Assembly (NCBI GenBank): GCA_964371585.1
Contig: CAYJMD010000008.1
Coordinates: 1-53,770 of the forward strand
Length of the DNA stretch: 53,770 nt
Direction: 5' to 3'
From: RGIG5057 sp964371585
GTDB lineage: Bacteria; Bacillota; Clostridia; TANB77; CAG-465
The notes under the pieces are model-generated. The model saw only the letters and a program-made list of their open reading frames with translations, searched no databases and was not told where the DNA came from. The position numbers and the translations under genes were made by a program. Positions 23,902-32,736 of the stretch are shown in pieces. Positions within the stretch are counted from its first letter, which is position 1. Each line of letters opens with the position of its first letter.

Positions 23902-24342
23902 TTAAAATACTTTAATTATATTATCTATACATTTAAAAATGATTTTAACAATTTTTTCATCTGAATATTTGTTAACAACATTTAGGTCTTTTATACTTAT
24001 TTCACTATACTCTTCTAAAGTATATATTTCATTTTTTAATTTAGGATATATTGTAATTAATTCCTTTTTTTGCTCTATTGTCATACAAACAATCAAATTA
24101 TACTCATTCATATAAATATTAGATATATTTTTACTATAGTAATTTTCAATGTCAATATTGTAAATTTTTAATAATTCTATATGTTCATTTTTAGGCTTTA
24201 GATCAACTATTGCTCTAATTCCTGCCGAATCTATAAAATAATCATTTTTACTTGCAAGTAAATTAATTTTATTTTGCATATATGCCTGAGCTACAATGCT
24301 TCTAAATCTATTGCTATTACAAATAAATATAACACTTTTCAT
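23902..24342 (-). CDS. Divergent low-molecular-weight phosphatase (YwlE-type context)
   Basis: A 146-residue LMW-PTP fold protein. The phosphate-binding loop is CNSNRFRS at residues 8-15: catalytic Cys and Arg are kept (C-x5-R-S), but the usual second Cys and small residue are replaced. The general-acid loop, normally DP, reads KDLN, so the Asp may remain without its proline. Synteny with rpiB suggests descent from the protein-arginine phosphatase YwlE; substrate preference cannot be inferred from the altered loop. First gene of the operon running to ymfH. Confidence 0.75.
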   Translation of the reverse strand: MKSVIFICNSNRFRSIVAQAYMQNKINLLASKNDYFIDSAGIRAIVDLKPKNEHIELLKIYNIDIENYYSKNISNIYMNEYNLIVCMTIEQKKELITIYPKLKNEIYTLEEYSEISIKDLNVVNKYSDEKIVKIIFKCIDNIIKVF

Positions 24343-24363
24343 AACAATTACATCCTTTGTTAT

Positions 24364-24392
24364 ATTATACCAATTAAATAGCTATTTATCAA
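24364..24392 (-). promoter_or_regulatory. SigA promoter of the phosphatase-rpiB-tagO-yqeY-ymfF-ymfH operon
   Basis: Minus strand TTGATA (24387-24392), 17 bases, TATAAT (24364-24369). Confidence 0.78.
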
Positions 24393-24399
24393 TAGAATT

Positions 24400-24437
24400 A
24401 AAAAAAAAGATGTGATACTTATTTTAAGTTCACATCT
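24400..24437 (-). terminator. Terminator after the MFS transporter
   Basis: Minus-strand AGATGTGA / TCACATCT outer stem with an inner ACTT / AAGT pairing, followed by an uninterrupted run of eight T. Confidence 0.88.
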
Positions 24438-24447
24438 ATATAATTTT

Positions 24448-25764
24448 TTAAACTGGTTTATCAATATTCTTAGTATTTAAAAGTTCTATATCTTCATTAG
24501 AATACTCTAAAGGATTAAGTCCTACTCTGCCTTTCATATAATTTAAAGTAATAAATATTGCAGCATAATATACAAGTGAAACAAGAGCTACTGTTATACC
24601 TACTTCTATATATCCAAGCATATAACTGGTTATAAATGTAATTACTGTTTGAGCTAAATACATATTAATATTATACGTAACTTTAATTTTTAATCTCGAT
24701 TTAGAACGAGAAAAACTCTTTAAGTATTTTTCCATAAGCGAATTATATGGAGCATATACAATATATTGAACTAAAAACAGTATAAGTAATAATATTGTAG
24801 TTGTTATCTGATTTAAGTCAATCAGTATAACAAGTGCTGCTAGTATTCCTGTTGTTACGAAAGTAATTGCTATATATGATAATATTTTCTTTTTAAATAT
24901 ATTTTTAAACTTATTTATAAATCTTGTACTAATACCCCCAGCTAATATTAAACCTGCAAATATTAGTGCAAAAAATTGAGGCTCAATATCTGTTCCAGCA
25001 AGCATTGCTCTTCTTAAAATACCTAAGACATAAGAATAACTTCCAAAAACACTTCCGAAAAGTAATAATGATTTTAGTCTACTCGACTTGCTTATATGTC
25101 TAAAAGCATCAAATGTATTACTTAAATCTTCTTCTAATCTATCTATCAATTTTACTTTGCGTTTATTCTCTTCAAACTTTGTTTCTCTAAACATAAGTGA
25201 TATTAAAAAACTAAGTATAGCAAACATAAAAGATACAATCATAGGATAATAACCATTTACTACAAATAAAAAACCTGCTACAATAGATATTCCTGCATCT
25301 AAGTAATAGTAGTAATATGTTCCTCTTTCTTCTATTTGAGAATACATTCCTCTTCCTTTTTTATTATTTAATGATTCAAATAATATGTTACTAGCTGTTA
25401 AATCTTTAAGTACACTTCCAAAAGCATATACAAAACTAGCAAAAATCAGTGATGTTAAAGAAGTTGCAGAAATTAATTGTACAAGATAAATAATTATACA
25501 AAAACATCCTATAGCAAGAGATTTTTTCTTGCCTATTCTTTCAATTAAAAGATTTAAAGGTAGTTGTAACATTGCTTTAAACATAGGTACAAATGATTCT
25601 ATAAGGAGTACCTCTGCAAAAGAAAATCCTTTAACAGTTGTTAAAAACACAAAACTAATTGCATAATAAAAAAGTAAGTCCATAGATAACATTTTATATA
25701 TAGGATATAATCTAGCATTATCTTTATTTATTTTAATAATCCTAGCTTTTGATAATTTTTTCAT
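24448..25764 (-). CDS. Major facilitator superfamily transporter
   Basis: A 438-residue polytopic protein with about 12 hydrophobic helices split by a central charged cytoplasmic loop (residues about 195-225, RETKFEENKRKVKLIDRLEEDL). The MFS loop motif between helices 2 and 3 is seen as LIERIGKKKSLAIG. The substrate is not predictable; the pattern resembles putative drug or peptide exporters. Single gene with its own promoter and terminator. Confidence 0.8.
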   Translation of the reverse strand: MKKLSKARIIKINKDNARLYPIYKMLSMDLLFYYAISFVFLTTVKGFSFAEVLLIESFVPMFKAMLQLPLNLLIERIGKKKSLAIGCFCIIIYLVQLISATSLTSLIFASFVYAFGSVLKDLTASNILFESLNNKKGRGMYSQIEERGTYYYYYLDAGISIVAGFLFVVNGYYPMIVSFMFAILSFLISLMFRETKFEENKRKVKLIDRLEEDLSNTFDAFRHISKSSRLKSLLLFGSVFGSYSYVLGILRRAMLAGTDIEPQFFALIFAGLILAGGISTRFINKFKNIFKKKILSYIAITFVTTGILAALVILIDLNQITTTILLLILFLVQYIVYAPYNSLMEKYLKSFSRSKSRLKIKVTYNINMYLAQTVITFITSYMLGYIEVGITVALVSLVYYAAIFITLNYMKGRVGLNPLEYSNEDIELLNTKNIDKPV

Positions 25765-25788
25765 TTTTCACCTCTTAATTACATATTT

Positions 25789-25817
25789 ATTTTAGCACAA
25801 ACTATATTATTTTACAA
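25789..25817 (-). promoter_or_regulatory. Promoter of the MFS transporter
   Basis: Minus strand TTGTAA (25812-25817), 17 bases, TAAAAT (25789-25794), followed by AGAGGTG before the start codon. Confidence 0.6.
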
Positions 25818-25861
25818 TACAATATCAAAAGTAAATATAATTTTATATTTAAGCTTATAAT

Positions 25862-25890
25862 TTGACTTAATTTAGTACATATGATATAAT
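25862..25890 (+). promoter_or_regulatory. SigA promoter of the 164-aa gene
   Basis: TTGACT (25862-25867), 17 bases, TATAAT (25885-25890). Confidence 0.85.
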
Positions 25891-25954
25891 TGTTTACGTA
25901 ATACAAACAATTATTTATGATTAAATTTAATCATACTGAGTAAAGGAGTATATT

Positions 25955-26449
25955 ATGATAGCTAACATTGCAAAATTTTTAAATCCTGACGAAATGTCCA
26001 CTTTAAGAAATCTTCAAAACTCCATAATAAAAACTGAATTTGGAGAACTGCATAGTCGGAAGCTAACTAGAATATTAAATATGCTTTATAATGTTGCATA
26101 TTTAAATTACAAAGAAAGCTCTGAAAATCAAGACATACTACAAAATGTATTCACAACATTAGATTTAGTTAATAGCATTATGCCTTGCCTAAATAATATT
26201 CCAGAAACAAAACAATGGACTTTATTTTATAGTGCTCTATTTTTAAATTTTGAAAGTTTTAGCTACAAAAATGATTCTATCACTTCATTTCTATTTGACT
26301 CTAAAATGATTAAAAAATTTATAGGCCATGATAAGTTAACGGAGCAGATAAAAGAAATTCTTTTGCAAGACAGCTCAAGTAGTGATTCAAAAGCATACTA
26401 TAATATTCTTTGTAATCCAATGAACTGTATGTATCAAGCGGCATTATAA
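25955..26449 (+). CDS. Hypothetical protein, 164 aa
   Basis: Unrecognised, soluble and mostly helical. Notable stretches are an N-terminal FLNPDEMSTLRNLQNSII, a Leu/Asn-rich middle (LTRILNMLYNVAYLNYKES), and a Ser-rich segment (QDSSSSDSK) before a short Cys-containing tail (CNPMNCMYQAAL). AGGAG lies seven bases before the ATG. It has a strong promoter and a strong terminator, so it is likely expressed; it is head-on to replication, unlike its neighbours. Confidence 0.72.
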   Translation: MIANIAKFLNPDEMSTLRNLQNSIIKTEFGELHSRKLTRILNMLYNVAYLNYKESSENQDILQNVFTTLDLVNSIMPCLNNIPETKQWTLFYSALFLNFESFSYKNDSITSFLFDSKMIKKFIGHDKLTEQIKEILLQDSSSSDSKAYYNILCNPMNCMYQAAL

Positions 26450-26453
26450 CTTT

Positions 26454-26487
26454 AAAGCACACCAGTAATTTGGTGTGCTTTTTTTAA
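26454..26487 (+). terminator. Terminator of the 164-aa gene
   Basis: 11-bp stem AAAGCACACCA / TGGTGTGCTTT with a 6-base loop, then a T-run. Confidence 0.93.
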
Positions 26488-26524
26488 TTTTTTTAATATT
26501 CATTATTAATTGATATTTTTTTAA

Positions 26525-26555
26525 CAAAAAATAACTCCTATAAAATAGAAGTTAT
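26525..26555 (-). terminator. Terminator of the tRNA-Ser pair
   Basis: Minus-strand arms ATAACTTCTAT and ATAGGAGTTAT (one mismatch), then TTTTTTG. Confidence 0.82.
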
Positions 26556-26562
26556 CTTTATG

Positions 26563-26652
26563 TGGCGGAGACTGAGGGGATCGAACCCTCGCGCCCCGAA
26601 TGGAACCTAACAGTTTAGCAAACTGTCCCCTTAACCGCTTGGGTAAGTCTCC
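26563..26652 (-). tRNA. tRNA-Ser (GCT)
   Basis: A 90-base type II tRNA. The acceptor stem is GGAGACT / AGTCTCC with an encoded GCCA end. The anticodon arm ACAGT-TTGCTAA-ACTGT gives anticodon GCT, reading AGC/AGT. The long variable arm and the GGTTCGATCC T-arm are complete. It is co-transcribed with the second tRNA-Ser 57 bases upstream. Confidence 0.95.
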
Positions 26653-26709
26653 GTATATTTATATATTATTTAAGCGGAAATTATTAAAAAAGAATTCCCG
26701 CTCAAGTAC

Positions 26710-26798
26710 TGGCGGAGAAGGTAGGATTCGAACCCACGGTGCCTTGCGACATCATCAGTTTTCAAGACTGACTCCTTAAACCACTCGGACACTTCTCC
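26710..26798 (-). tRNA. tRNA-Ser (TGA)
   Basis: An 89-base type II tRNA. The acceptor is GGAGAAG / CTTCTCC with encoded GCCA. The anticodon loop CTTGAAA gives TGA, reading TCN codons. The long variable arm (GATGTCGCAAGGCACC) and the GGTTCGAATCC T-arm are intact. First gene of the tRNA pair. Confidence 0.95.
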
Positions 26799-26817
26799 AA
26801 TATTTAGTACATATACT

Positions 26818-26845
26818 ATTATACCAGTTTTTTTTTATTTGTCAA
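26818..26845 (-). promoter_or_regulatory. Promoter of the tRNA-Ser pair
   Basis: Minus strand TTGACA (26840-26845), 16 bases, TATAAT (26818-26823), with an A-rich spacer. Confidence 0.85.
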
Positions 26846-26884
26846 TACATTTTTAATATTTTTATAATATTTTTTAAAAATAAA

Positions 26885-26919
26885 ACTGTGCTTATCAGTT
26901 AATATCGAACAAGCACAGT
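26885..26919 (-). terminator. Terminator after parB
   Basis: 9-bp arms ACTGTGCTT / AAGCACAGT with a 17-base loop, then TTTTATTTTT on the minus strand. Confidence 0.85.
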
Positions 26920-26924
26920 ATTTT

Positions 26925-27812
26925 TTACATTCTTATTTTTAATTTTGTTAATATTTCTTCTAATCCATCTTCATCATTATATTCAATAGTTAAAGTTTGG
27001 TGCTTTTTTGTTGTATTTAATTTTACTTTATATCCAAAATAGTCTTTTAATCTATTTTCAAGTTTTTGAAAGTACACAGTTTTAGGAGATTTTTTTGTAT
27101 TTCGTACATAATCTTCTGCTCCATAAATTAATTTTTCTACATCTCTAACTGTTAACTTATTTGATATAATTTTAGTTAAAATTTCTAGTCTTTTTTCAGA
27201 ATCATCAATAGCAAGTAAAGCTCTTGCATGACCTTCTACAATTTCACCTTGACTTAATGCTTCTAATATTGGTTCTTCCAATTTTAACAATCTCATAATA
27301 TTAGATATAGTAGATATATTCTTTCCTGTTATTTTAGCTACTTCAGTTTGTGAATAGCCATCAATATCCATAAGTTCTTTTATAGCTTTAGCTATCTCTA
27401 CTACATTTAAATCTTCTCTTTGTATATTTTCAATTAAAGCAACTTGTTTCTTTTTAGTATCTGTATAGTCTTTTATAATAGCAGGAATTGATTTTAATCC
27501 TATTTTTTTGGCAGCTCTCCATCTTCTTTCACCTGCAACTATAGTAAATCCATTTTCATCTTTAACAACAATTATTGGTTGTAAAACTCCATGCTCTAAT
27601 ATAGAATTTGCTAATTCTTGTAATTTTGATTCATCAAATACTTTTCTTGGCTGATTTAACATAGGCTCTACTTTACTTATATTCAGCTCTACTACTTTAT
27701 CTAACTCTTTATGTTTATCTTCTTTTGTATTTTTTGTTGTTATTTCTTTTATTTCTTCTGCGTCCTCACCGAAGAAAACATTTAACCCTCTACCCAAACC
27801 TTTGTTTGACAT
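26925..27812 (-). CDS. parB: Chromosome partitioning protein ParB/Spo0J
   Basis: CTP-dependent clamp that loads at parS and organises the origin; in sporulating species it also controls ParA and DnaA. The 295-residue protein has the CTP-binding AGERRWRAAK motif (about 100-109), a QREDLN segment, a helix-turn-helix (SQTEVAKITGKNISTISNIMRLL) and a C-terminal dimer domain. The ribosome binding site lies within the end of parA and the stop-to-start distance is zero, so the two are coupled. Two parS-like sites lie in mnmG and rsmG nearby. Confidence 0.95.
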   Translation of the reverse strand: MSNKGLGRGLNVFFGEDAEEIKEITTKNTKEDKHKELDKVVELNISKVEPMLNQPRKVFDESKLQELANSILEHGVLQPIIVVKDENGFTIVAGERRWRAAKKIGLKSIPAIIKDYTDTKKKQVALIENIQREDLNVVEIAKAIKELMDIDGYSQTEVAKITGKNISTISNIMRLLKLEEPILEALSQGEIVEGHARALLAIDDSEKRLEILTKIISNKLTVRDVEKLIYGAEDYVRNTKKSPKTVYFQKLENRLKDYFGYKVKLNTTKKHQTLTIEYNDEDGLEEILTKLKIRM

Positions 27813-28583
27813 TTATCTTACCTCCTTATTTAATGTAAGTAATTCTTTTGCAAGATTTTTATACGTTTCTGCTCCTTTTGAATCTTTATCATATAGATTA
27901 ATTGGTAGTCCATGACTTGGAGCTTCACTTAATCTTATATTTCTAGGTATAATTGTTTGAAACACTTTATTCCCAAAATATTTTTCTACTTCAAGTGCTA
28001 CTTCACTTGATAAATTAGTTCTTGCATCGAACATAGTTAACACAACACCTTCAACAATTAAATTTGGATTTAAATGTTTTTGTACTAATTTAATTGTGTT
28101 AATTAGTTGTCCAAGTCCTTCTAAAGCATAATACTCACATTGAATTGGTACAAGTACACTATCAGATGCTGTAAATGAATTAAGTGTAATTAAGCCTAGT
28201 GATGGTGGACAATCTATTATTACATAATCATATTTATCCTTTACCATATCTATTGCTTTTTTTAGTCTGTTTTCCCTTGAAACCATTGAAACAAGTTCAA
28301 TCTCAGCACCTGCTAAATTAATATTTGCTGGGCATACATCTAATTTTTTGATCATTGTTGATTGAATCGTTTCTTCCATTGATATATCATCTATTAAGAC
28401 ATTATATACTGACTTATCCTGATGTGACTCTACTCCAAGTCCACTAGTTGCACTTCCTTGAGGATCTATATCTACAAGAAGTACTTTTTTCCCTTTTTCT
28501 GCAATACAAGCACTTAAATTAACTGCTGTAGTAGTTTTGCCAACCCCACCTTTTTGATTGGCTATTGATATTACCTTTCCCAA
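27813..28583 (-). CDS. parA: Chromosome partitioning ATPase ParA/Soj
   Basis: A 256-residue deviant-Walker ATPase that segregates origins and regulates DnaA. The P-loop NQKGGVGKTTTAVNLSA with the signature lysine is at the N-terminus, followed by LLVDIDPQGSATSG and YVIIDCPPSLG. A nominal GTG start at 28592 overlaps the GAGG ribosome binding site. The TTG at 28581-28583, eight bases after it, gives the standard MGKVISIANQKGG terminus and is preferred. Confidence 0.95.
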   Translation of the reverse strand: MGKVISIANQKGGVGKTTTAVNLSACIAEKGKKVLLVDIDPQGSATSGLGVESHQDKSVYNVLIDDISMEETIQSTMIKKLDVCPANINLAGAEIELVSMVSRENRLKKAIDMVKDKYDYVIIDCPPSLGLITLNSFTASDSVLVPIQCEYYALEGLGQLINTIKLVQKHLNPNLIVEGVVLTMFDARTNLSSEVALEVEKYFGNKVFQTIIPRNIRLSEAPSHGLPINLYDKDSKGAETYKNLAKELLTLNKEVR

Positions 28584-28623
28584 TTTTGTCACCTCGCCTA
28601 TATTATAATATATTTGAAGTCAA

Positions 28624-28657
28624 AAAAAAAGAGAAACAACAAAATTTCTCTTTTTTT
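28624..28657 (-). terminator. Terminator after rsmG
   Basis: Arms AAAAAAAGAGAAA / TTTCTCTTTTTTT with an 8-base loop and a long T-run on the minus strand. It separates the mnmE-mnmG-rsmG run from parA. Confidence 0.85.
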
Positions 28658-28675
28658 AAAGTATTTTTAGCAATA

Positions 28676-29416
28676 TTATAATTCTGATTTTTTAATTTTA
28701 CCATAACTTCTAGGATATTTATTAGGAGTATCTGAATTTTTAACAACTTCAAGAATTGTTCTATTTAATTCTGTTTCTTCTGTATTTAATTTGTAATTAT
28801 ATATTTTTTTAATTTTACATTTTAATATATTTAAAGCATTTGCAGATTTATCTATCTCTTCTTGTAAATTATCTCCTTTTAAATATAACCCTTTTCCACC
28901 AACTTTTAAGTATGGTGTAGTATATTCTAATAATATATTTAGCGACGCCACAGCTCTAGATACAACGTAATCATATCTTGATCTATATTTATCTGAGTTA
29001 CCTGATTCTTCTGCCCTTGAATGAATTATTTTGATATTTTGTAATTGTAATTTATTTTTTACTTCTTCTAAAAATATTAATCTTTTATTTAAACTATCCA
29101 ATAAGGTTATATTTATATCATTTTCAAAATAAATAGCAATTACAACACCAGGAAATCCTGCTCCAGTACCAACATCTATGATATTGCTAGCTTCTCCTTT
29201 GTTTAATTCAATATACTTAGTAATCATCAAACAATCTACAAAATGTTTTATTATTATTCCAATATCATCAGTTATAGCTGTTAAATTCATTTTTTCATTC
29301 CATTCAACTAACAACTCTTTATATTTTTCAAATTTTTCTAACTGAATACTACTTAAAACAATATCTTTTTTTGAAGCTTCTGCTTCTAATATCTCACAAA
29401 AATTATTATTTTTCAC
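28676..29416 (-). CDS. rsmG: 16S rRNA (guanine-N7) methyltransferase RsmG
   Basis: Methylates G527 of 16S rRNA. The 246-residue Rossmann methyltransferase has the N-terminal LEKFEKYKELLVEWNEKMNLTAITD, SAM site IIDVGTGAGFPGVVIAI, LLDSLNKRLIFLEEV and the VVSRAVASL motif. It starts at a GTG (29414-29416), eight bases from GGAGG, and overlaps the end of mnmG by 11 bases. A parS-like site spans this start. Confidence 0.94.
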   Translation of the reverse strand: MKNNNFCEILEAEASKKDIVLSSIQLEKFEKYKELLVEWNEKMNLTAITDDIGIIIKHFVDCLMITKYIELNKGEASNIIDVGTGAGFPGVVIAIYFENDINITLLDSLNKRLIFLEEVKNKLQLQNIKIIHSRAEESGNSDKYRSRYDYVVSRAVASLNILLEYTTPYLKVGGKGLYLKGDNLQEEIDKSANALNILKCKIKKIYNYKLNTEETELNRTILEVVKNSDTPNKYPRSYGKIKKSEL

Positions 29417-31307
29417 GTGAAAATCCTCCTTTATTTTGTGCTAAATATATTAGTAATACTGATATATCAGCTGGAGAAATACCTGATATTCTAGATGCTT
29501 GGCCTACTGATACAGGTTTTTGTTTATTTAGTTTTTGTCTAGCTTCTAAAGCTAAACCTTTTATATCATTATAATCAATTTCATTACTAAGCTTTTTACT
29601 TTCTAATTTTTTAAAATCTTCAATTTGTTCTTGTTGCAATTTAATATATCCTTGATATTTTAAAACTATCTCAACTTGATTTACTACTGATTCTGGAAGT
29701 TTTTTTCTTTCTATATCTACCATAGATAAATCATTATATTTAACTTCACTTCTTTTTAATAAATCTGCTGCTTTATAACAAGACGAAATAGGGCTACTAC
29801 CAATAGATTTTAAATGTTTATTAAATTCATCTGAAGGATGTACATTTAATTTTGTAAGTCTTTCTATTTCTTTTTCAATCTTTTTCTTTTTAGATATAAA
29901 TTTATTGTATTTTTCACGTGAAATAATACCTAACTTATATCCTTTTTCTCTTAATCTTAAATCAGCATTATCTTGTCTTAATGTTAATCTATATTCTGCT
30001 CTAGAAGTCATCATTCTATATGGTTCATTTGTTCCTTTAATAACTAAATCATCAATTAAAACTCCTATGTAAGCTTCACTTCTATCTAATATAAATGGTT
30101 CTTTCCCATCTAATTTAAGTACAGCGTTAATTCCAGCCATAAGACCTTGAGCTGCTGCTTCTTCATATCCTGAACTACCATTGATTTGACCCGCAAAAAA
30201 TAAATTATTAATCCCTTTATATTCTAAATTTAATGATAAATTTAATGAATCTATACAATCATATTCTATTGCATATGCTGGCCTCATCATCTTAGCATTT
30301 TCTAAACCTTTTACTGCTCTATACATTTGTATTTGTAACTCTTCAGGCATTGAAGTAGAAAAACCTTGAATATACATTTCATTTGTTCCTTCACCCATTG
30401 GTTCTATGAATATTTGATGTCTATTCTTATCTCTAAATCTCATAATTTTATCTTCAATAGATGGACAATATCTTGGACCTATACCTTCAATTTTACCGCT
30501 ATATATAGGAGATTTGTCAATATTATCTAAAACTAACTTATGCATATCTTCATTTGTATACGTAAGATAACAAGAAACTTGTTTTTTATTTTTTAATTTC
30601 TTATTGTTTTCATTTTCATATGAAAACAATTCAATTTTTTCATCTCCATGTTGAACTTCCATTTTTGTCAAATCAATATCTTTAACATTTATTCTTGCTG
30701 GTGTACCAGTTTTGAATCTTCTTAAAACAACTCCTATATCTAATAAACTTTGTGACAAATCATTTGATGGAAAAACTCCGTCTGGACCACTCTCATATAT
30801 AGTATCACCAATAATTATTTTACCTTGTAAATAAGTACCTGTAGCAATGATCACTGCACTAGCTCTATGTATAGCTCCAGTTTTAGTTTGAATACCAACC
30901 ACTTTGTTTTCCTCAACAATCAACTTAATAACTTCAGCTTGATACAAATCCAAATTAGATTCGTTTTCCATTACTTTTTTCATTTCTTCATGATACTTTT
31001 TTCTATCCGATTGCATTCTTAAAGAATGTACAGCTGGACCTTTAGAAATGTTAAGCATTTTTGATTGTACAAATGTCTTGTCTGCATTTTTTCCCATCTC
31101 TCCACCTAAAGCATCTATTTCTTTAACAAGATGTCCTTTAGATGTTCCTCCTATGCTAGGATTACATGGCATATTTGCTAGTGTATCCATATTCATAACA
31201 AAACATGCAGTTTTTTTCCCCATTCGACTACTTACAAGAGCTGCTTCACACCCAGCATGTCCAGCTCCTACTACAATAATATCATAATCTTCCGCTTTAT
31301 AACTCAT
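29406..31307 (-). CDS. mnmG: tRNA uridine 5-carboxymethylaminomethyl modification enzyme MnmG (GidA)
   Basis: FAD-binding partner of MnmE that installs a modification at the wobble uridine. The 633-residue protein has the N-terminal YDIIVVGAGHAGCEAALVSSRMG, the NPSIGG motif, the Cys-containing YCPSIEDK loop, and the C-terminal helical domain ending ISGISPADISVLLIYL. The ATG at 31307 has AGGAA in position; a longer in-frame start at 31328 lacks support and runs into mnmE. It contains a parS-like site at 29910. Confidence 0.95.
   Translation of the reverse strand: MSYKAEDYDIIVVGAGHAGCEAALVSSRMGKKTACFVMNMDTLANMPCNPSIGGTSKGHLVKEIDALGGEMGKNADKTFVQSKMLNISKGPAVHSLRMQSDRKKYHEEMKKVMENESNLDLYQAEVIKLIVEENKVVGIQTKTGAIHRASAVIIATGTYLQGKIIIGDTIYESGPDGVFPSNDLSQSLLDIGVVLRRFKTGTPARINVKDIDLTKMEVQHGDEKIELFSYENENNKKLKNKKQVSCYLTYTNEDMHKLVLDNIDKSPIYSGKIEGIGPRYCPSIEDKIMRFRDKNRHQIFIEPMGEGTNEMYIQGFSTSMPEELQIQMYRAVKGLENAKMMRPAYAIEYDCIDSLNLSLNLEYKGINNLFFAGQINGSSGYEEAAAQGLMAGINAVLKLDGKEPFILDRSEAYIGVLIDDLVIKGTNEPYRMMTSRAEYRLTLRQDNADLRLREKGYKLGIISREKYNKFISKKKKIEKEIERLTKLNVHPSDEFNKHLKSIGSSPISSCYKAADLLKRSEVKYNDLSMVDIERKKLPESVVNQVEIVLKYQGYIKLQQEQIEDFKKLESKKLSNEIDYNDIKGLALEARQKLNKQKPVSVGQASRISGISPADISVLLIYLAQNKGGFSREK
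29409..29424. promoter_or_regulatory. parS-like site 1 (mnmG-rsmG junction)
   Basis: TTTTTCACGTGAAAAT matches the Spo0J site TGTTTCACGTGAAACA at 13 of 16 positions, including the whole CACGTG core and flanking TT/AA. Confidence 0.75.
29910..29925. promoter_or_regulatory. parS-like site 2 (inside mnmG)
   Basis: TTTTTCACGTGAAATA matches the 16-base parS consensus at 14 positions. It is about 500 bases from site 1 and 5.5 kb from dnaA. Confidence 0.78.
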
Positions 31308-31312
31308 AATTC

Positions 31313-32683
31313 CTACTTTCCTAAACAAAACTTTTCAAATATCTTACTAATAACATCTGAATTAACATCACTACCTATTATTTCACCTAATTTTTTAGCA
31401 GCGTCTTTAATTTTAATAGACATTATATCAATAGGCATATCGCTTCTCAATTGTTCTTTTACTTCTTCTAAATTATTTTTGGCTTTTCTTAATAAATCCT
31501 TATGTCTTTCACTAACAATTATTATTTCATTTGTTGTAAATATTTCATCTTGAAAAAACATAGAAGTTATTTTAGATTTTAAATCTTTAATTCCAAATTC
31601 TGTACTAGTAGATATATTAATTGTAAATTCCACCCCAAAACTCTTTAATTCTTTCATAAAAGTACCAAAAACATCTTTTTGTGTTAAATCTATCTTATTT
31701 ATCACACATATATTTTTTATCCCTTTATTTTGGATTTTAGAAAGAGTCTCAATTTCATCTTTTTCAATTTTTCTTGTTGGATCAAATAAATATAAAATTA
31801 AATCTGCTTCATCTATTTTTTTCAAACTTTTTTCTACACCTATTTTTTCAACTACATCTTCTGTTTCTCTTATTCCAGCAGTATCTGTAATATTAAGTGT
31901 AACATCTCCTATATTAACAGTCTCCTCTATAGTATCTCTAGTTGTTCCGGGAATATCTGTTACTATCGCTCTATCTACTTTAAGCAAACAGTTAAGTAAA
32001 GAAGATTTACCAACATTAGGTTTTCCTAATATTGCAACATTAATTCCTTCTTTAACAAATTTACCTTGATCATACGATAGAATTAGTTTGTTTAATTCTT
32101 CTATTTCTTCATTTAGTAAATTTTCAACATTACTATCTGCAACTTCATCATAATCATATTCAGGATAATCCACTGTAACTTCAATATGAGCAAGAAGCTC
32201 AATCAATTTGTTTTTTAAATCGCTTATCTTTCCATTTAATCTACCATTCATATCTGAAGTAGCTATTTTAGCTTCTAGTCTTGATTTAGAATTAATTAAA
32301 TTAATTATCCCCTCAGCTTCAGAAAGATCCATTTTGCCATTTATAAAAGCTCTTTTAGAGAACTCTCCTGGCCCAGCTAAAATTGCTCCATTTTCTAAAA
32401 GTAAATCTAAAATTAATTTTGTTACTAAAGTTCCACCATGACAATTTATTTCAACTACATCTTCCCCAGTAAATGAATTTGGAGCTTTAAAATATGAAAC
32501 AAGTACATTATCTAAAATGTTATTTTCATTCTTTATTTTACCATACACTATTGTATTTGGAGCTAATTTTTTACTATTTGTAAATATTTTTTCTATTATA
32601 TTAAGTGAATCTTTACCACTAATTCTTATTATATTTATACCTTTATTTCCAAGTGCTGTAGCTATAGCTACTATTGTTGACAT
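31313..32683 (-). CDS. mnmE: tRNA modification GTPase MnmE
   Basis: Potassium-dependent GTPase that works with MnmG on wobble uridines. The 456-residue protein has an N-terminal folate-binding domain (GKDSLNIIEKIF, FTGEDVVEINCHGG, GPGEFSKRAFINGKMDLSEAEG). The G domain is inserted at about 215-375: AILGKPNVGKSSLLN, DIPGTTRDT, DTAGIRETED and NKID. The C-terminus ends in the active-site motif FCLGK. GGGGGT precedes the ATG. Confidence 0.95.
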   Translation of the reverse strand: MSTIVAIATALGNKGINIIRISGKDSLNIIEKIFTNSKKLAPNTIVYGKIKNENNILDNVLVSYFKAPNSFTGEDVVEINCHGGTLVTKLILDLLLENGAILAGPGEFSKRAFINGKMDLSEAEGIINLINSKSRLEAKIATSDMNGRLNGKISDLKNKLIELLAHIEVTVDYPEYDYDEVADSNVENLLNEEIEELNKLILSYDQGKFVKEGINVAILGKPNVGKSSLLNCLLKVDRAIVTDIPGTTRDTIEETVNIGDVTLNITDTAGIRETEDVVEKIGVEKSLKKIDEADLILYLFDPTRKIEKDEIETLSKIQNKGIKNICVINKIDLTQKDVFGTFMKELKSFGVEFTINISTSTEFGIKDLKSKITSMFFQDEIFTTNEIIIVSERHKDLLRKAKNNLEEVKEQLRSDMPIDIMSIKIKDAAKKLGEIIGSDVNSDVISKIFEKFCLGK

Positions 32684-32703
32684 AAAAATACCCCCTATCT
32701 TTT

Positions 32704-32728
32704 AAAAAATCAGCCGAAGCTGACTTTT
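32704..32728 (-). terminator. Terminator after jag
   Basis: Minus-strand AAAGTCAGC-TTCG-GCTGATTTTTT: a short GC-containing stem capped by a UUCG tetraloop, then a T-run. Confidence 0.88.
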
Positions 32729-32736
32729 AAAATTAT

